64,000 bases of DNA from Leptospira dzoumogneensis (GCF_004770895.1 NZ_RQHS01000022.1:109671-173670); one strand, 5' to 3'. Positions 8,922 to 17,944 are shown, counted from the first letter of the stretch. Notes: a model not told the origin generated them from the sequence alone. Numbers and translations are program-made.

Positions 8922-9511
8922 ACCAAGTAGTTTCCTCTCCTTCTTCTTCCAAAAAACGTTCCGGTCTTCGCAGGTTTGTCGATCGTTATAGAATGGAGAC
9001 ATTTTTAGGTTCCTCCGCGATCCTTCAGATTGCCGCTCTACTCTTCTGGTATACTCCTCCGACTACCTACGATCATTTGGACAAACTAATCGATGAAGTC
9101 GCTTTCGTGGATAATATAGTGATCCAGGATCCAAACGTAGGAGAAGCTCCTGACGACGGAGAATTTGAAGTTACGGATACTCTAAAGAAAAAAGAAGACT
9201 CTAGGATTGCAGGAGCTCAGGATGCGATCGTATCCGGTGCCACTGCACCGATCGACCTTTCTCCGAACCTTCAGCCTGAATATACCAAAGATGCTCAATC
9301 TGCAGGTATAGGTGGAACTCTTACCTTAGAAGTGATCATTGCAGACACTGGAGAAGTTTTAAGAGTACGTAATATTGGTAAAACCTTAGGTTACGGATTA
9401 GAAGAATCCGCAATCCAAGCCTTCTATAAAAAACGTTACTCTCCCTCTGTTTTGGACGGGAAAAAGATTACCGTAAAAGTCTACGTTCCAGTTCGTTTCT
9501 CTCTCTATTGA
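8918..9511 (+). CDS. tonB: TonB-like energy transducer
   Basis: 197 residues. One membrane segment lies near 31-48 ([14 protein letters not shown]). A periplasmic spacer follows, and the C-terminal TonB domain (about 125-197) has [19 protein letters not shown], a [10 protein letters not shown] helix and [15 protein letters not shown]. This end contacts the TonB box of receptors. The spacer has only scattered prolines, unlike the long Pro-Glu/Pro-Lys spacer of E. coli TonB, and the protein is short. Start ATG 8918 overlaps exbD2 by four bases. Its obvious client is the receptor encoded at 3921-6887. Confidence 0.92.
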   Translation: MNQVVSSPSSSKKRSGLRRFVDRYRMETFLGSSAILQIAALLFWYTPPTTYDHLDKLIDEVAFVDNIVIQDPNVGEAPDDGEFEVTDTLKKKEDSRIAGAQDAIVSGATAPIDLSPNLQPEYTKDAQSAGIGGTLTLEVIIADTGEVLRVRNIGKTLGYGLEESAIQAFYKKRYSPSVLDGKKITVKVYVPVRFSLY

Positions 9512-9517
9512 TATACT

Positions 9518-9543
9518 CTTCTTCTTCCATTTGGAAGAAGAAG
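9518..9543 (+). terminator. Strong hairpin after tonB, no T-tract
   Basis: CTTCTTCTTCC (9518-9528) pairs perfectly with GGAAGAAGAAG (9533-9543) around ATTT. No run of T follows, so it may stabilise the message end or act only as a weak terminator. Confidence 0.4.
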
Positions 9544-9684
9544 ATGTTCTACTCCCTCACCTAACACACGTTCATTAATTATATTTTATATATCTATCTC
9601 AGAACAATCGTTCGAATTATAATTTTATGATTTGCTTTTTATTCCCGGCAGGAGGTAATTACGGCCCTTGGGAGATACAAAGCG

Positions 9685-11010
9685 ATGGAATCGAACTCGA
9701 ATCAAGCCAAACATGCATGGAGGATCCTGATCCTTCTATTCTTGGCAAACCTTCTGAATTTCTTTGATAGAACTATCCCTGCAATCATCATAGAACCTAT
9801 TCGACATGAATGGGATTTAAGCGATCTCCAATTAGGTATCGTAGGTTCCGCATTCACTGTCATCTATGCCATCGCAGGATTGCCCTTAGGAAGACTCGCG
9901 GATTCTTGGAGCCGCAAAAAGATCATCGGTTGGGGACTTGCGATCTGGAGTGCATTCACCGCTTTGAATGGATATGCTTGGAATTATTTATCTTTCGTTT
10001 CAGTTCGAATGGGTGTAGGTATCGGAGAAGCAAGTTATGCACCTGCCGCAAACTCTCTTATAGGAGATCTATTTCCTTCTCATAAAAGAGCGAGAGCGGT
10101 CGGTATTTTTATGTTGGGCCTTCCGTTAGGACTGGTCCTTGCATTCTTCACAGTGGGAGCAATGGTAAAAGCTTTCGGAACTTGGAGAGCGCCATTTTTC
10201 ATCGCAGCATTGCCTGGAATTCTTCTTTCCATATTTTTCTTTTTTATCCGTGAACCCGAAAGAGGAGCCGCAGAATCCGTCCAAGTATCGAAAGTCACAC
10301 CTTCTCAACCTATCAAAAAAGTATTAAAAATTCCTACTATGTGGTGGATCATTCTATCAGGTCTTACATTCAACTTTGCCGCATACGCGGTGAACAGTTT
10401 CTTAGTTTCTTTATTACAAAGATATTATCATTTCACTTTAGTAAAAGCAGCGATCACTACCGGATTTATTGTAGGGATCACGGGTTTGGTCGGTTTAACT
10501 TTGGGAGGCTGGATCGCGGATAAGATCCACCAAAGATCGGAAAGAGGCCGCCTTTTATTCGGTGCATTCAATTTGTTTGTGTCCGGAATTCTGATCCTTC
10601 TCGCATTACTTCAGTCGGAGGAAATGGTCTTATTCTTCTCCCTTCTACTCGGCTTTGGATGGTTACTTTCTTATAATTATTATACCTGCGTTTATCCTGC
10701 CATTCAGGACGTGATTGAACCGAGGCTCAGAGCGACTGCGATGGCGATCTATTTCGCGGCTATGTATCTGTTAGGTGGGGCGGCAGGTCCTGCAGTTGTA
10801 GGTTGGTTTTCCGATTATTTGACCAGATCCGCAATGCTTCGGTCGGGAACTTCCGAGATGACGGAACAATTTAAGGCGATCGGCCTCCATGATTCTCTCT
10901 ATCTGATCCCGGTGACTGTGCTGCTGACTTCCCTATTTGTATTCTTGGCTTCCAAAAGTTTTGCCAAGGACGCATCGGAAATGAAGAGAAGTTTAGAAGG
11001 AAAAGTATAG
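9685..11010 (+). CDS. Major facilitator superfamily transporter, Spinster-like
   Basis: 441 residues with about 12 membrane helices. The N-terminus LANLLNFFDRTIPAIIIEPI and the motif-A loop GRLADSWSRKK resemble Spinster-type MFS proteins. RMGVGIGEASYAPAANSLIGDLFP is the conserved helix-4/5 region of that group. The substrate cannot be read from the sequence; family members include organic anion, sugar and lipid transporters. GGGAG at 9670-9674 supports the ATG at 9685. It sits between the TonB motor and the phosphate-type porin, but I see no Pho-box-like repeat directly upstream, so it may be a bystander or be read through from tonB. Confidence 0.85.
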   Translation: MESNSNQAKHAWRILILLFLANLLNFFDRTIPAIIIEPIRHEWDLSDLQLGIVGSAFTVIYAIAGLPLGRLADSWSRKKIIGWGLAIWSAFTALNGYAWNYLSFVSVRMGVGIGEASYAPAANSLIGDLFPSHKRARAVGIFMLGLPLGLVLAFFTVGAMVKAFGTWRAPFFIAALPGILLSIFFFFIREPERGAAESVQVSKVTPSQPIKKVLKIPTMWWIILSGLTFNFAAYAVNSFLVSLLQRYYHFTLVKAAITTGFIVGITGLVGLTLGGWIADKIHQRSERGRLLFGAFNLFVSGILILLALLQSEEMVLFFSLLLGFGWLLSYNYYTCVYPAIQDVIEPRLRATAMAIYFAAMYLLGGAAGPAVVGWFSDYLTRSAMLRSGTSEMTEQFKAIGLHDSLYLIPVTVLLTSLFVFLASKSFAKDASEMKRSLEGKV

Positions 11011-11097
11011 GATCTAATCATATGATTAGATTATTTAGTCTTATTTCTGTAACTTAAATGATACCTATTTTGCATAAAACTTAGCAACAGGAGGCCT

Positions 11098-11135
11098 GTA
11101 ACCAAATCATCTCCATACTGTAATCATTTTGTAAC
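11098..11135 (+). promoter_or_regulatory. Pho-box-like array upstream of the porin
   Basis: GTAAC at 11098, GTAAT at 11120 and GTAAC at 11131 fall on one 11-bp register; the register position at 11109 is degenerate (ATCTC). A further GTAAC at 11049 is followed 11 bp later by GATAC. The most convincing pair is GTAATCATTTTGTAAC at 11120-11135. The -10 element is not clear. Confidence 0.6.
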
Positions 11136-11220
11136 TAAAAAAGATCATTCTGTTACCTAAACGTAAAACAGAATTCGCAGGGGCAAAAACCCGGGAAGCG
11201 AATCGAAAAGGTAACTCTGA

Positions 11221-12900
11221 ATGAAGCAGAAATCTAAAAATAGAAAGAACTTAGAAGGGATAAGATCTAAATTTATTATTCTAGGACTCGTTCTCTATTC
11301 CCAGGCGATTTTCTCCCAGGGAGTATCTCCTGGAGCGGAACTTGCGCAAGCAGGTGACCCTCCTAAAGTAGAAAAACCTAAACAGGAAGAATTCACTATT
11401 TATGAAGATCAGGACGGACAATTATATACCAAACCTGGTCCAGGTCGTTTTAAAAGTAAGATGGACAAGGCCATCAATAAGAACGATACTAAGTTCAATC
11501 CTTATCCGAACCATCTCACGAACAGACCGGACGAACCTCAAAAGGAAAGACTTACCATCACCGGTAGGGTACAATTCAGAGGTATTTCCGCTCAAACCGG
11601 CTCCAATTACAATAACGGTAATGGAGATTTTAATTCCGTAGATTGGAATTTCAGACGTCTTCGTTTAGGAGTACAATACCAAGGTGGTTCCTGGTGGGGA
11701 ATGGCCCTGAACTTAAGGGGAGAGAATATGTTGAATGCCCCTTATATCACTCAAACCAAAGATTCTACAACGGGCGCCGTGACCAATGTTTCCTTAAAGG
11801 AAAACAGAGGTTATATCCAAGAAGCATTCCTTTATGTGAATATTCCGATCTTAGGTGCAAGATTGAGTTTCGGCCAATTGCCTACCCAATTCCACAGAGA
11901 ATATCTGATGTCTTCTGCGAACTTCATCGCATTAGAACGTTCTTATATGACAAACGCTTATCCTCAGTTCGATATGGGTGTGAACCTAAGACTTTCTCCT
12001 CTGAAAGATTTTTTCGAAGGAAAATACGAAAGATATCTTACGGTCGATCTGATGGCTGGCAACGGTCATGGTGGAGGCGGTGACTATGGAACCGGCAGAC
12101 GTCAGGATCTTACGGTTGCAGGCAGGCCCAACCAACCTATTCTGAATTCTCCTTTATATTTCGCGAGAGTTCAGTGGAACGTTCTGGGCGGTCTTGTGAA
12201 AGAAAACGGCAGTAATGTGGGCTGGCAAGAAGGTGAAGAGATCTTCCAAAAAGATCTAAAAATTTCCCTGGGTGCCGCTACTATGCAGACTAAGAACGTA
12301 AGCTTTAGCTCAGGCCCTGCTTCTACCCTTGCTGTGGACGGCGCTATCCCGAGAGGGGCTCCAACTCAATATCTTCTTACCACTCAAATCACTCCGGATA
12401 ATAGCACTGCAGATTGTACCGTTCCTAGTTACCAAACCAGCTATTGCCAAAAAAATCTGGACCTAAGAGGTTATACCTACGACGGGACCATGAGCTGGAA
12501 CGGTTTCTATCTGAGTGGGGCTTATACTACTTATACGGGAGCGGCTTCCAATAGTCTTTCCGGATGGCAGGCAACAGTCGGATATAATATCCAAATATTC
12601 GATAAATATTATATTATGCCGGTTTTCAGATATGATTTCCTAAAAGGTGATTTCAATCGTAACGGTAAGATAGAAGATAACGATCTGAAAAAATATTACT
12701 GGGTCGGTTTGAATCTTTTCGGGGACAAACATCTATTCAAGGCACAATTATTCTACCAAATCCCCGTTCTTAAGCTGGGTATAGACCCTATAACAAGAGA
12801 ACCTGAAACGATCAATAACCAAACCGTATATTTCCAGCTTCAGGCTACTTTCTGGACCGGAATGGTTACGCCGGACCAATTGAACACCAGGTTAGATTAA
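11221..12900 (+). CDS. OprP/OprO-like phosphate-selective porin
   Basis: 559 residues. A signal peptide with a long basic start (core about 18-33, cut near IFSQ) precedes an N-terminal linker and a barrel with typical OprP/OprO features: RVQFRG, VDWNFRRLRLGVQYQG, GYIQEAFLYVNIP, ARLSFGQLPTQFHREYLMSS and a final aromatic strand. Porins of this family pass phosphate or pyrophosphate under starvation. The spacer with ATP-poor, Gly-rich loop GNGHGGGGDYG is notable. Pho-box-like repeats upstream and pstS downstream support a phosphate role by context. A 19-base gap separates it from a small lipoprotein gene, so the two likely form an operon. Confidence 0.88.
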   Translation: MKQKSKNRKNLEGIRSKFIILGLVLYSQAIFSQGVSPGAELAQAGDPPKVEKPKQEEFTIYEDQDGQLYTKPGPGRFKSKMDKAINKNDTKFNPYPNHLTNRPDEPQKERLTITGRVQFRGISAQTGSNYNNGNGDFNSVDWNFRRLRLGVQYQGGSWWGMALNLRGENMLNAPYITQTKDSTTGAVTNVSLKENRGYIQEAFLYVNIPILGARLSFGQLPTQFHREYLMSSANFIALERSYMTNAYPQFDMGVNLRLSPLKDFFEGKYERYLTVDLMAGNGHGGGGDYGTGRRQDLTVAGRPNQPILNSPLYFARVQWNVLGGLVKENGSNVGWQEGEEIFQKDLKISLGAATMQTKNVSFSSGPASTLAVDGAIPRGAPTQYLLTTQITPDNSTADCTVPSYQTSYCQKNLDLRGYTYDGTMSWNGFYLSGAYTTYTGAASNSLSGWQATVGYNIQIFDKYYIMPVFRYDFLKGDFNRNGKIEDNDLKKYYWVGLNLFGDKHLFKAQLFYQIPVLKLGIDPITREPETINNQTVYFQLQATFWTGMVTPDQLNTRLD

Positions 12901-12919
12901 GAAGAGGAGAAAGAAAATT

Positions 12920-13369
12920 ATGAAATCTAAACTTAAATTCATACTTCCACTTTTGGGACTTTTAGCTATTTCCTGCTCTTCCGACCAAAAGGATGATGTA
13001 GCTTTATTACAAGCGTTAGTAGGAACTCCGGATGACGGGAATAATTCCATCGTAGTGGTAGAGGTTGCAGGAAACTTCACGGACTATACCGGAGAATGTT
13101 ACGACCATTTTACCGTTCTAGGAGTTTCAAATTCCACGATATCTCCGACCAACTATTATCTTTATGTAATGTTTGGACATTCTCTGGATACGGAACTTAG
13201 GAAATCAGCTCTTTCCAAACAAACCTGCGGTAGTTTGGGATTTTTGGGCTCCGGAATTCCTACAAACGCAAGTCCAGTGAATTTTAGATATTATACCTGT
13301 GATCCAAACCTAGGACAAGCCGGGGGAGATTGTGGGAAAAAGATCAAGTCAGCAGTAGGGTTTCCCTAA
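12920..13369 (+). CDS. Hypothetical lipoprotein co-transcribed with the porin
   Basis: 149 residues. The lipobox LAISC puts Cys at about 19. The mature protein is small, cysteine-bearing (ECYDHF, QTCGSLGF, YYTCDPN, GGDCGKK) and rich in Gly, Ser and Asn. The cysteines probably form disulfides in the periplasm or at the surface. GAGGAG upstream and a 19-base gap after the porin stop indicate one transcript. I do not recognise the family. A role as porin partner or phosphate-starvation envelope protein is inference from position only. Confidence 0.75.
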   Translation: MKSKLKFILPLLGLLAISCSSDQKDDVALLQALVGTPDDGNNSIVVVEVAGNFTDYTGECYDHFTVLGVSNSTISPTNYYLYVMFGHSLDTELRKSALSKQTCGSLGFLGSGIPTNASPVNFRYYTCDPNLGQAGGDCGKKIKSAVGFP

Positions 13370-13386
13370 CAACTAACAATAAAAGG

Positions 13387-13412
13387 CCCCTGTACTTTCT
13401 TGCAGGCAGGGG
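13387..13412 (+). terminator. Probable weak terminator after the porin operon
   Basis: CCCCTG (13387-13392) pairs with CAGGGG (13407-13412) around a 14-base loop and is followed by ACTATTTT. The stem is short, so termination may be partial. Confidence 0.5.
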
Positions 13413-13464
13413 ACTATTTTCATAGAATGCGTTAAAATGCCAAATCAATGCAGCAGAACAGAGT

Positions 13465-13518
13465 GTATCAGGATTGTAATATTCGAGAAATCCGTTCGTA
13501 ACGGTTCTCATTTATGAT
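13465..13518 (+). promoter_or_regulatory. pstS promoter: four Pho-box-like half-sites plus -10
   Basis: GTATC at 13465, GTAAT at 13476, GAAAT at 13487 and GTAAC at 13498 start exactly 11 bp apart. TATGAT, five of six matches to a -10 box, lies at 13513-13518 after a gap of exactly 10 nt. This is the layout of a PhoB-activated promoter. It also means the ATG at 13514 lies inside the -10 and cannot be the translation start. Confidence 0.75.
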
Positions 13519-13549
13519 TCAAAAATATTTCAGGAGAAATATCAAACAG

Positions 13550-14389
13550 ATGAAAAAGATAGGTTTAAGACTTATTGTCTTATTAGCGTTCGCTCTTTCT
13601 TCATTTTCCGTATCCGGGGAAGAGAAAAAGACAATCACCATTAAAGGATCCGATACGATGGTTATCCTGGTTCAAAAATGGACCGAAACCTTCCCGGATA
13701 AATCCGTTCAATTCCAAGTTACAGGAGGAGGATCCGGAACCGGGATCGCTGCTCTAATCAATGGAACTACGGATATTTGCTCTGCCTCTCGTCCTCTCAA
13801 ACCTCAAGAAATCCAACAATTAAAGGAAAAATATAATTCCAACGGTGTGGAAATCAAGGTTGCAATCGACGGTATTTCTCTTTATGTAAACAAAAAGAAT
13901 CCGGTCGCAAAACTTTCTCTGGAAGAAATCCGTAAAATTTTCACGGGAAAGATCACCAATTGGAAAGAAGTTGGCGGAGAAGATCATAAAATCGTATTGT
14001 ATAGCCGCGAGAATAACTCCGGAACTTACGAGTATTTCAAAGAACATGCTTTGGAAAAACAAGACTTTGATCCTTCCGCACAACATATGGTAGGAACTGC
14101 AGCACTAGTGAACGCGATCTCCAAAGACAAATGGGGAATCGGTTACGGTGGAGCGGCTTACGCTGCCGGAGTTAAAGATATAGCGGTTTCCGCTGACGCA
14201 AACTCTAAAGCGGAACTTCCGACTGAAGCGAATATTTTGACCAATAAGTATCCTATCTCCAGATATCTATATTTTTATCTGAGAGAAGCGCCTAAAGACC
14301 AAACTAAAAAGTTTATCGATTGGGTGATCGGAAAAGACGGACAAAAAGTTGTGAAGGACGTAGGTTACTTCCCTCTTAAGAAAAAGTAA
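13550..14389 (+). CDS. pstS: Phosphate ABC transporter substrate-binding protein PstS
   Basis: The periplasmic phosphate receptor of the Pst importer. From ATG 13550 it has 279 residues with a clean signal peptide (MKKIGLRLIVLLAFALSS, cut near SVSGE). The binding-protein signatures are KGSDTM, the phosphate-gripping GGGSGTGIAAL loop, SRENNSGTYEYF and GIGYGGAAYA. I chose 13550 over 13514 because AGGAG lies at 13532-13536 and because 13514 falls within the predicted -10 box. It is the first gene of pstS-pstC-pstA-pstB. A stem-loop follows the stop codon, which may set PstS in excess over the membrane subunits. Confidence 0.95.
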   Translation: MKKIGLRLIVLLAFALSSFSVSGEEKKTITIKGSDTMVILVQKWTETFPDKSVQFQVTGGGSGTGIAALINGTTDICSASRPLKPQEIQQLKEKYNSNGVEIKVAIDGISLYVNKKNPVAKLSLEEIRKIFTGKITNWKEVGGEDHKIVLYSRENNSGTYEYFKEHALEKQDFDPSAQHMVGTAALVNAISKDKWGIGYGGAAYAAGVKDIAVSADANSKAELPTEANILTNKYPISRYLYFYLREAPKDQTKKFIDWVIGKDGQKVVKDVGYFPLKKK

Positions 14390-14400
14390 TATTGTGCGAT

Positions 14401-14421
14401 CGGCTCCCGAAATGGGAGCCG
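14401..14421 (+). terminator. Intercistronic stem-loop between pstS and pstC
   Basis: CGGCTCCC (14401-14408) pairs perfectly with GGGAGCCG (14414-14421) around GAAAT; only TTCTTA follows. Such a hairpin probably gives partial termination or protects the pstS message, raising binding-protein levels. Confidence 0.6.
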
Positions 14422-14449
14422 TTCTTAAATCCAGAATTCGGAATATTCA

Positions 14450-15532
14450 ATGAGCAAACTCGATCCTCTGCTGAGATATCTTTTACATCCGAGCAGAAGA
14501 AAAATAGACGTTTTCGCGGAAACCTTAGTAAAAGGAACCGCTGCAACTTCCATCCTTATCATTCTTCTTATTTTTTTCTTCGTCTTTAGAGAAGCTTCTT
14601 CCTTATTCTTCTCGGATTCTACGCAAGCCACTTCCACTATCCAAAGCTCCGGGGTCCCAACGGAATACAATCCTGACTCCGGTTCGGATACTCCTGCGGA
14701 ATATAATCCGGACGGAGATACTTTAGAATTAAATAAACCTGTTGCAGTCTCTACTCCTGAACCTGAAAAACTTTCTCTTTTCGAAAATCTTTTCAGCAAG
14801 GTATGGCAGCCGGTTTCTTCCGTTCCTAAATTCGGTATTCTACCTTTGATCGTAGGAACTGCAAAAACTACCATCATAGCAATTCTGATCGGTGCACCTC
14901 TGGCTATTTTAGCCGCTTTGAATATTACGTTTTTTGTACCTGCAAGAGTAAGGGAGATCGTAAAACCGGCCATCGAAATGCTTGCAAACTTCCCTTCAGT
15001 AGTGATCGGATTTTTCTGTTTGATGGATGTTGCTACCTTAGTAAAGGCAACCTTCGATATAGATTTCAGATTGAACGCTTTGACAGGAGGGATCGGTCTT
15101 GCAATCGCAGTCACTCCTATCATATTTACGGTTGCGGAAGATGCACTAAGTACCGTGCCTCAATCTTATAGACAGGCATCCTTAGCATTAGGCGCTACCG
15201 AATGGCAGACCGCTTATAGAGTTATGCTTCCTGCAGCGCTGCCCGGGGTATTCGCCGCGGTCCTTTTGGGGATCGGAAGGGCCTTCGGAGAGACAATGAT
15301 CGCTCTTATGGCTACCGGTAACGCTCCTATGATGAGTTTCGGTATTTTTGATCCGAGTAGGACATTTGCCGCCACGATCGGTGCGGAGATGGGAGAAGTT
15401 ATCTGGGGATCGGAACATTATAATATTCTGTTCTTCCTGGGAGTTCTTCTTTTCCTATTCACTTTTTCCTTGAACGCAATCACTGAGCTGTATGTTAAAA
15501 AACGGCTTATGAAAAAGTTCCAAGGCTCCTAA
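14450..15532 (+). CDS. pstC: Phosphate ABC transporter permease PstC
   Basis: 360 residues and one of the two membrane channels of the Pst importer. After the first helix (about 25-46) there is a long periplasmic insertion (about 50-125), rich in Ser, Thr, Pro and acidic residues and with two EYNPD copies, which E. coli PstC lacks. The remaining helices follow, with the ABC-permease EAA-type loop SYRQASLALGATEWQTAYRVMLPAALPGV split between LGATEW and LPAALPG. The start at 14450 has only a weak GGAA-type ribosome site, consistent with coupling to pstS. pstA follows after 24 bases. Confidence 0.93.
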   Translation: MSKLDPLLRYLLHPSRRKIDVFAETLVKGTAATSILIILLIFFFVFREASSLFFSDSTQATSTIQSSGVPTEYNPDSGSDTPAEYNPDGDTLELNKPVAVSTPEPEKLSLFENLFSKVWQPVSSVPKFGILPLIVGTAKTTIIAILIGAPLAILAALNITFFVPARVREIVKPAIEMLANFPSVVIGFFCLMDVATLVKATFDIDFRLNALTGGIGLAIAVTPIIFTVAEDALSTVPQSYRQASLALGATEWQTAYRVMLPAALPGVFAAVLLGIGRAFGETMIALMATGNAPMMSFGIFDPSRTFAATIGAEMGEVIWGSEHYNILFFLGVLLFLFTFSLNAITELYVKKRLMKKFQGS

Positions 15533-15556
15533 ACAAACAAGATTTGGTAAACCTCT

Positions 15557-16501
15557 TTGAAATGGAAAAAAGTCAGACTTAAAAGAAGAAGAGTCGTTAA
15601 AGATAAAATTTATTCCATATTAGCTCTCGGTGCTCCTATGTTAGCTACAGGACTCATCTTATCGGCGGTCCTTCTTATGCTGGGAAATATATTCTATAAA
15701 GGAATTTCAGGTGTTAACTGGGAATTCCTGACGGAAGCGCCAAGGAATAATAACTTAGAAGGCGGGATATTTCCTGCGATCTATGGAACTGTATATTTAG
15801 TTTTTATAATGATCTTATTCAGTATTCCGATCGGAACCGCTACCGGGATCTTTCTTTCCGAATATACCGCAAGAGATTCTAAGTTCGCAATGACTGTTAG
15901 ATTCGCGATCAATACATTGGCAGGAGTTCCTTCCATAGTATTCGGTCTATTCGGTGTGGGATTTTTCATCCAATTCCTGGGAAAAGGAATGGATTATGTT
16001 GCGAATAACACCACTCCGGTTTGGGGAAAACCCGCTCTGATCTGGGCCGCTGCAACCCTTGCGATCCTCACCTTACCTGTAGTCATTATCTCCGTAGAAG
16101 AAACCATGAGAAGTATTCCGAGAGAAATGAGAGAATCCAGTCTCGCGTTAGGTGCAACCAAGTGGCAGACCATTTGGAAATTGATCCTGCCGAATTCTTT
16201 AACCGGAATTTTAACTGGAGCGATCCTTGCGATCGGAAGAGGTGCGGGAGAAGTAGCTCCGATCTTATTCGTAGGAGTTGTATATTCCCTACCGGAATTA
16301 CCTTCTCACCTATCGGATCAGTTCATGCAATTAGGCTATCATTTGTTCGTGTTGGCGACCCAATCCCCCGATGTGGACGCAGCAATGCCGAAACAATATG
16401 CAACGACAGTCGTATTATTAATACTTACCTTCGGGATGAGTTTTTTCGCTACATTCTTAAGATACAGAATCAGGAAGTCCAGGGGCAAGGCCCATGTATA
16501 A
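15557..16501 (+). CDS. pstA: Phosphate ABC transporter permease PstA
   Basis: 314 residues with six predicted helices and the cytoplasmic loop RESSLALGATKWQTIWKLIL that docks on PstB. The only sensible start is the TTG at 15557 (MKWKKVRLKRRR, a basic N-terminus before helix 1); the nearby ATG at 15562 is in another frame. The ribosome site is weak, so translation may depend on coupling to pstC 24 bases upstream. It pairs with PstC to form the phosphate channel across the inner membrane, and the next gene encodes the ATPase. Confidence 0.92.
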   Translation: MKWKKVRLKRRRVVKDKIYSILALGAPMLATGLILSAVLLMLGNIFYKGISGVNWEFLTEAPRNNNLEGGIFPAIYGTVYLVFIMILFSIPIGTATGIFLSEYTARDSKFAMTVRFAINTLAGVPSIVFGLFGVGFFIQFLGKGMDYVANNTTPVWGKPALIWAAATLAILTLPVVIISVEETMRSIPREMRESSLALGATKWQTIWKLILPNSLTGILTGAILAIGRGAGEVAPILFVGVVYSLPELPSHLSDQFMQLGYHLFVLATQSPDVDAAMPKQYATTVVLLILTFGMSFFATFLRYRIRKSRGKAHV

Positions 16502-16535
16502 CGTTTTTATTGGAGATGCGAGGAGTTAATCGCAG

Positions 16536-17300
16536 ATGAAAGACACAAAAGTAAAAATAAAATCCCGCCATTTCAACTTTTTCTACGGTGAGAACCAGGC
16601 ATTGCATGATATCTCTTTAGAAATCCATGCGAAGAAGGTCACTGCGTTCATCGGACCTTCCGGCTGCGGTAAATCCACTTTTTTAAGATCCATCAATCGT
16701 ATGAACGATGTGATCGATAGTTCTAAAGTGAACGGCAAACTGGAAATAGACGGTATCAATATTTACGATCCTCTAATGAACGTTGTGGAACTCAGAAAAA
16801 GGGTCGGAATGGTTTTCCAAAAGTCCTTCCCTTTTCCTAAATCCATTTATGAGAACATCGCTTACGGGCTGAAACTGAACGGTGGAGTCTCAAAAGACCA
16901 AATGGATCATATCGTAGAGGAAAGTTTGAGAAAGTCCGCACTCTGGAAAGAAGTCAAGGACAGACTGAACGATAGCGCGCTTGGACTCTCCGGAGGACAA
17001 CAACAAAGATTATGTATCGCAAGAGCTATCGCAATGAATCCTGAAGTGATCCTAATGGATGAACCTTGTTCCGCATTGGACCCGATCTCCACTAAAAAGG
17101 TGGAAGAGTTCATCTCCGAATTCAAGGATTCATATACGATCGTGATCGTGACGCATAATATGCAGCAAGCTGCCAGAGTAAGCGATTATACCGGTTTCTT
17201 CTATATGGGTCGTTTGGTGGAATTCGATACAACCAAAAAGATGTTCCACGATCCTTCCAAAAAGGAAACAGAGGATTATATCTCCGGAAAATTCGGTTGA
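16536..17300 (+). CDS. pstB: Phosphate ABC transporter ATPase PstB
   Basis: 254 residues. Walker [10 protein letters not shown] is at 40-48. The Q-loop [20 protein letters not shown] is typical of PstB, followed by the signature [14 protein letters not shown], Walker [14 protein letters not shown] and the H-loop [17 protein letters not shown]. It hydrolyses ATP to power phosphate import through PstC/PstA. GAGGAG sits upstream of ATG 16536. The operon ends here with a strong terminator, and no phoU gene follows, unlike many pst operons. Confidence 0.96.
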   Translation: MKDTKVKIKSRHFNFFYGENQALHDISLEIHAKKVTAFIGPSGCGKSTFLRSINRMNDVIDSSKVNGKLEIDGINIYDPLMNVVELRKRVGMVFQKSFPFPKSIYENIAYGLKLNGGVSKDQMDHIVEESLRKSALWKEVKDRLNDSALGLSGGQQQRLCIARAIAMNPEVILMDEPCSALDPISTKKVEEFISEFKDSYTIVIVTHNMQQAARVSDYTGFFYMGRLVEFDTTKKMFHDPSKKETEDYISGKFG

Positions 17301-17323
17301 TATCAAATCGAATACTTTCTTTG

Positions 17324-17353
17324 AAAAACGCCTGCTTTATGCGGGCGTTTTTT
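17324..17353 (+). terminator. Rho-independent terminator of the pst operon
   Basis: AAAACGCCTGC pairs with GCGGGCGTTTT (one G-U) around TTTAT and runs into a T-tract of seven. It is the best terminator in the left half of the window. Confidence 0.93.
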
Positions 17354-17399
17354 TATTCTGCGCTGTAACCTAAACCACTGCTTTTCGAAGTTTCCCTCA

Positions 17400-17944
17400 A
17401 TGAGGCAGACGAAATCAGACTTAATCGATTCACTCGAGATTATTTTTTCGAGATTTGCGGATTTACTCCTTAGGATCTCGGAAAGGAATTATACTCGTCC
17501 ATTACATCTATTATCAGGTGCAAGTATAGGCAAGCAGGTCCGCCATTGTTTGGAATTTGCGGAAGCATTAATAAACGGATATGATACCGGACTTGTTTCC
17601 TATGACCAAAGAGAAAGAAATCCTCTTTATGAAAATTCTCCAAGAGCGGCCGCGGATCGACTTCTTGAATTAATAAAAGAATACGATCTAAGAGATTGGG
17701 AAGAAGAAGTTAAAGTTTCCTATTTAGTCCACTCTTCTTCCGGATTAGAGAATGTGGTAAATTCCTCTTGGGAAAGAGAACTACTCTATGTACAAGAACA
17801 TACGATCCATCATGAAGCAATCATAAGAGTCGCACTCGAACATGATCTTGGATTTGAAGACATTCCGGAAAGTTTTGGGTTTGCAATTTCCACACTGCAG
17901 TATAATTCAAATCAACTTATTCTATCCTGGGATCCGGTCATATA

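Noticed and set aside
13514..13549. Upstream ATG as start of pstS
   Set aside because: It lies within the predicted -10 hexamer and has no ribosome site; 13550 fits better.
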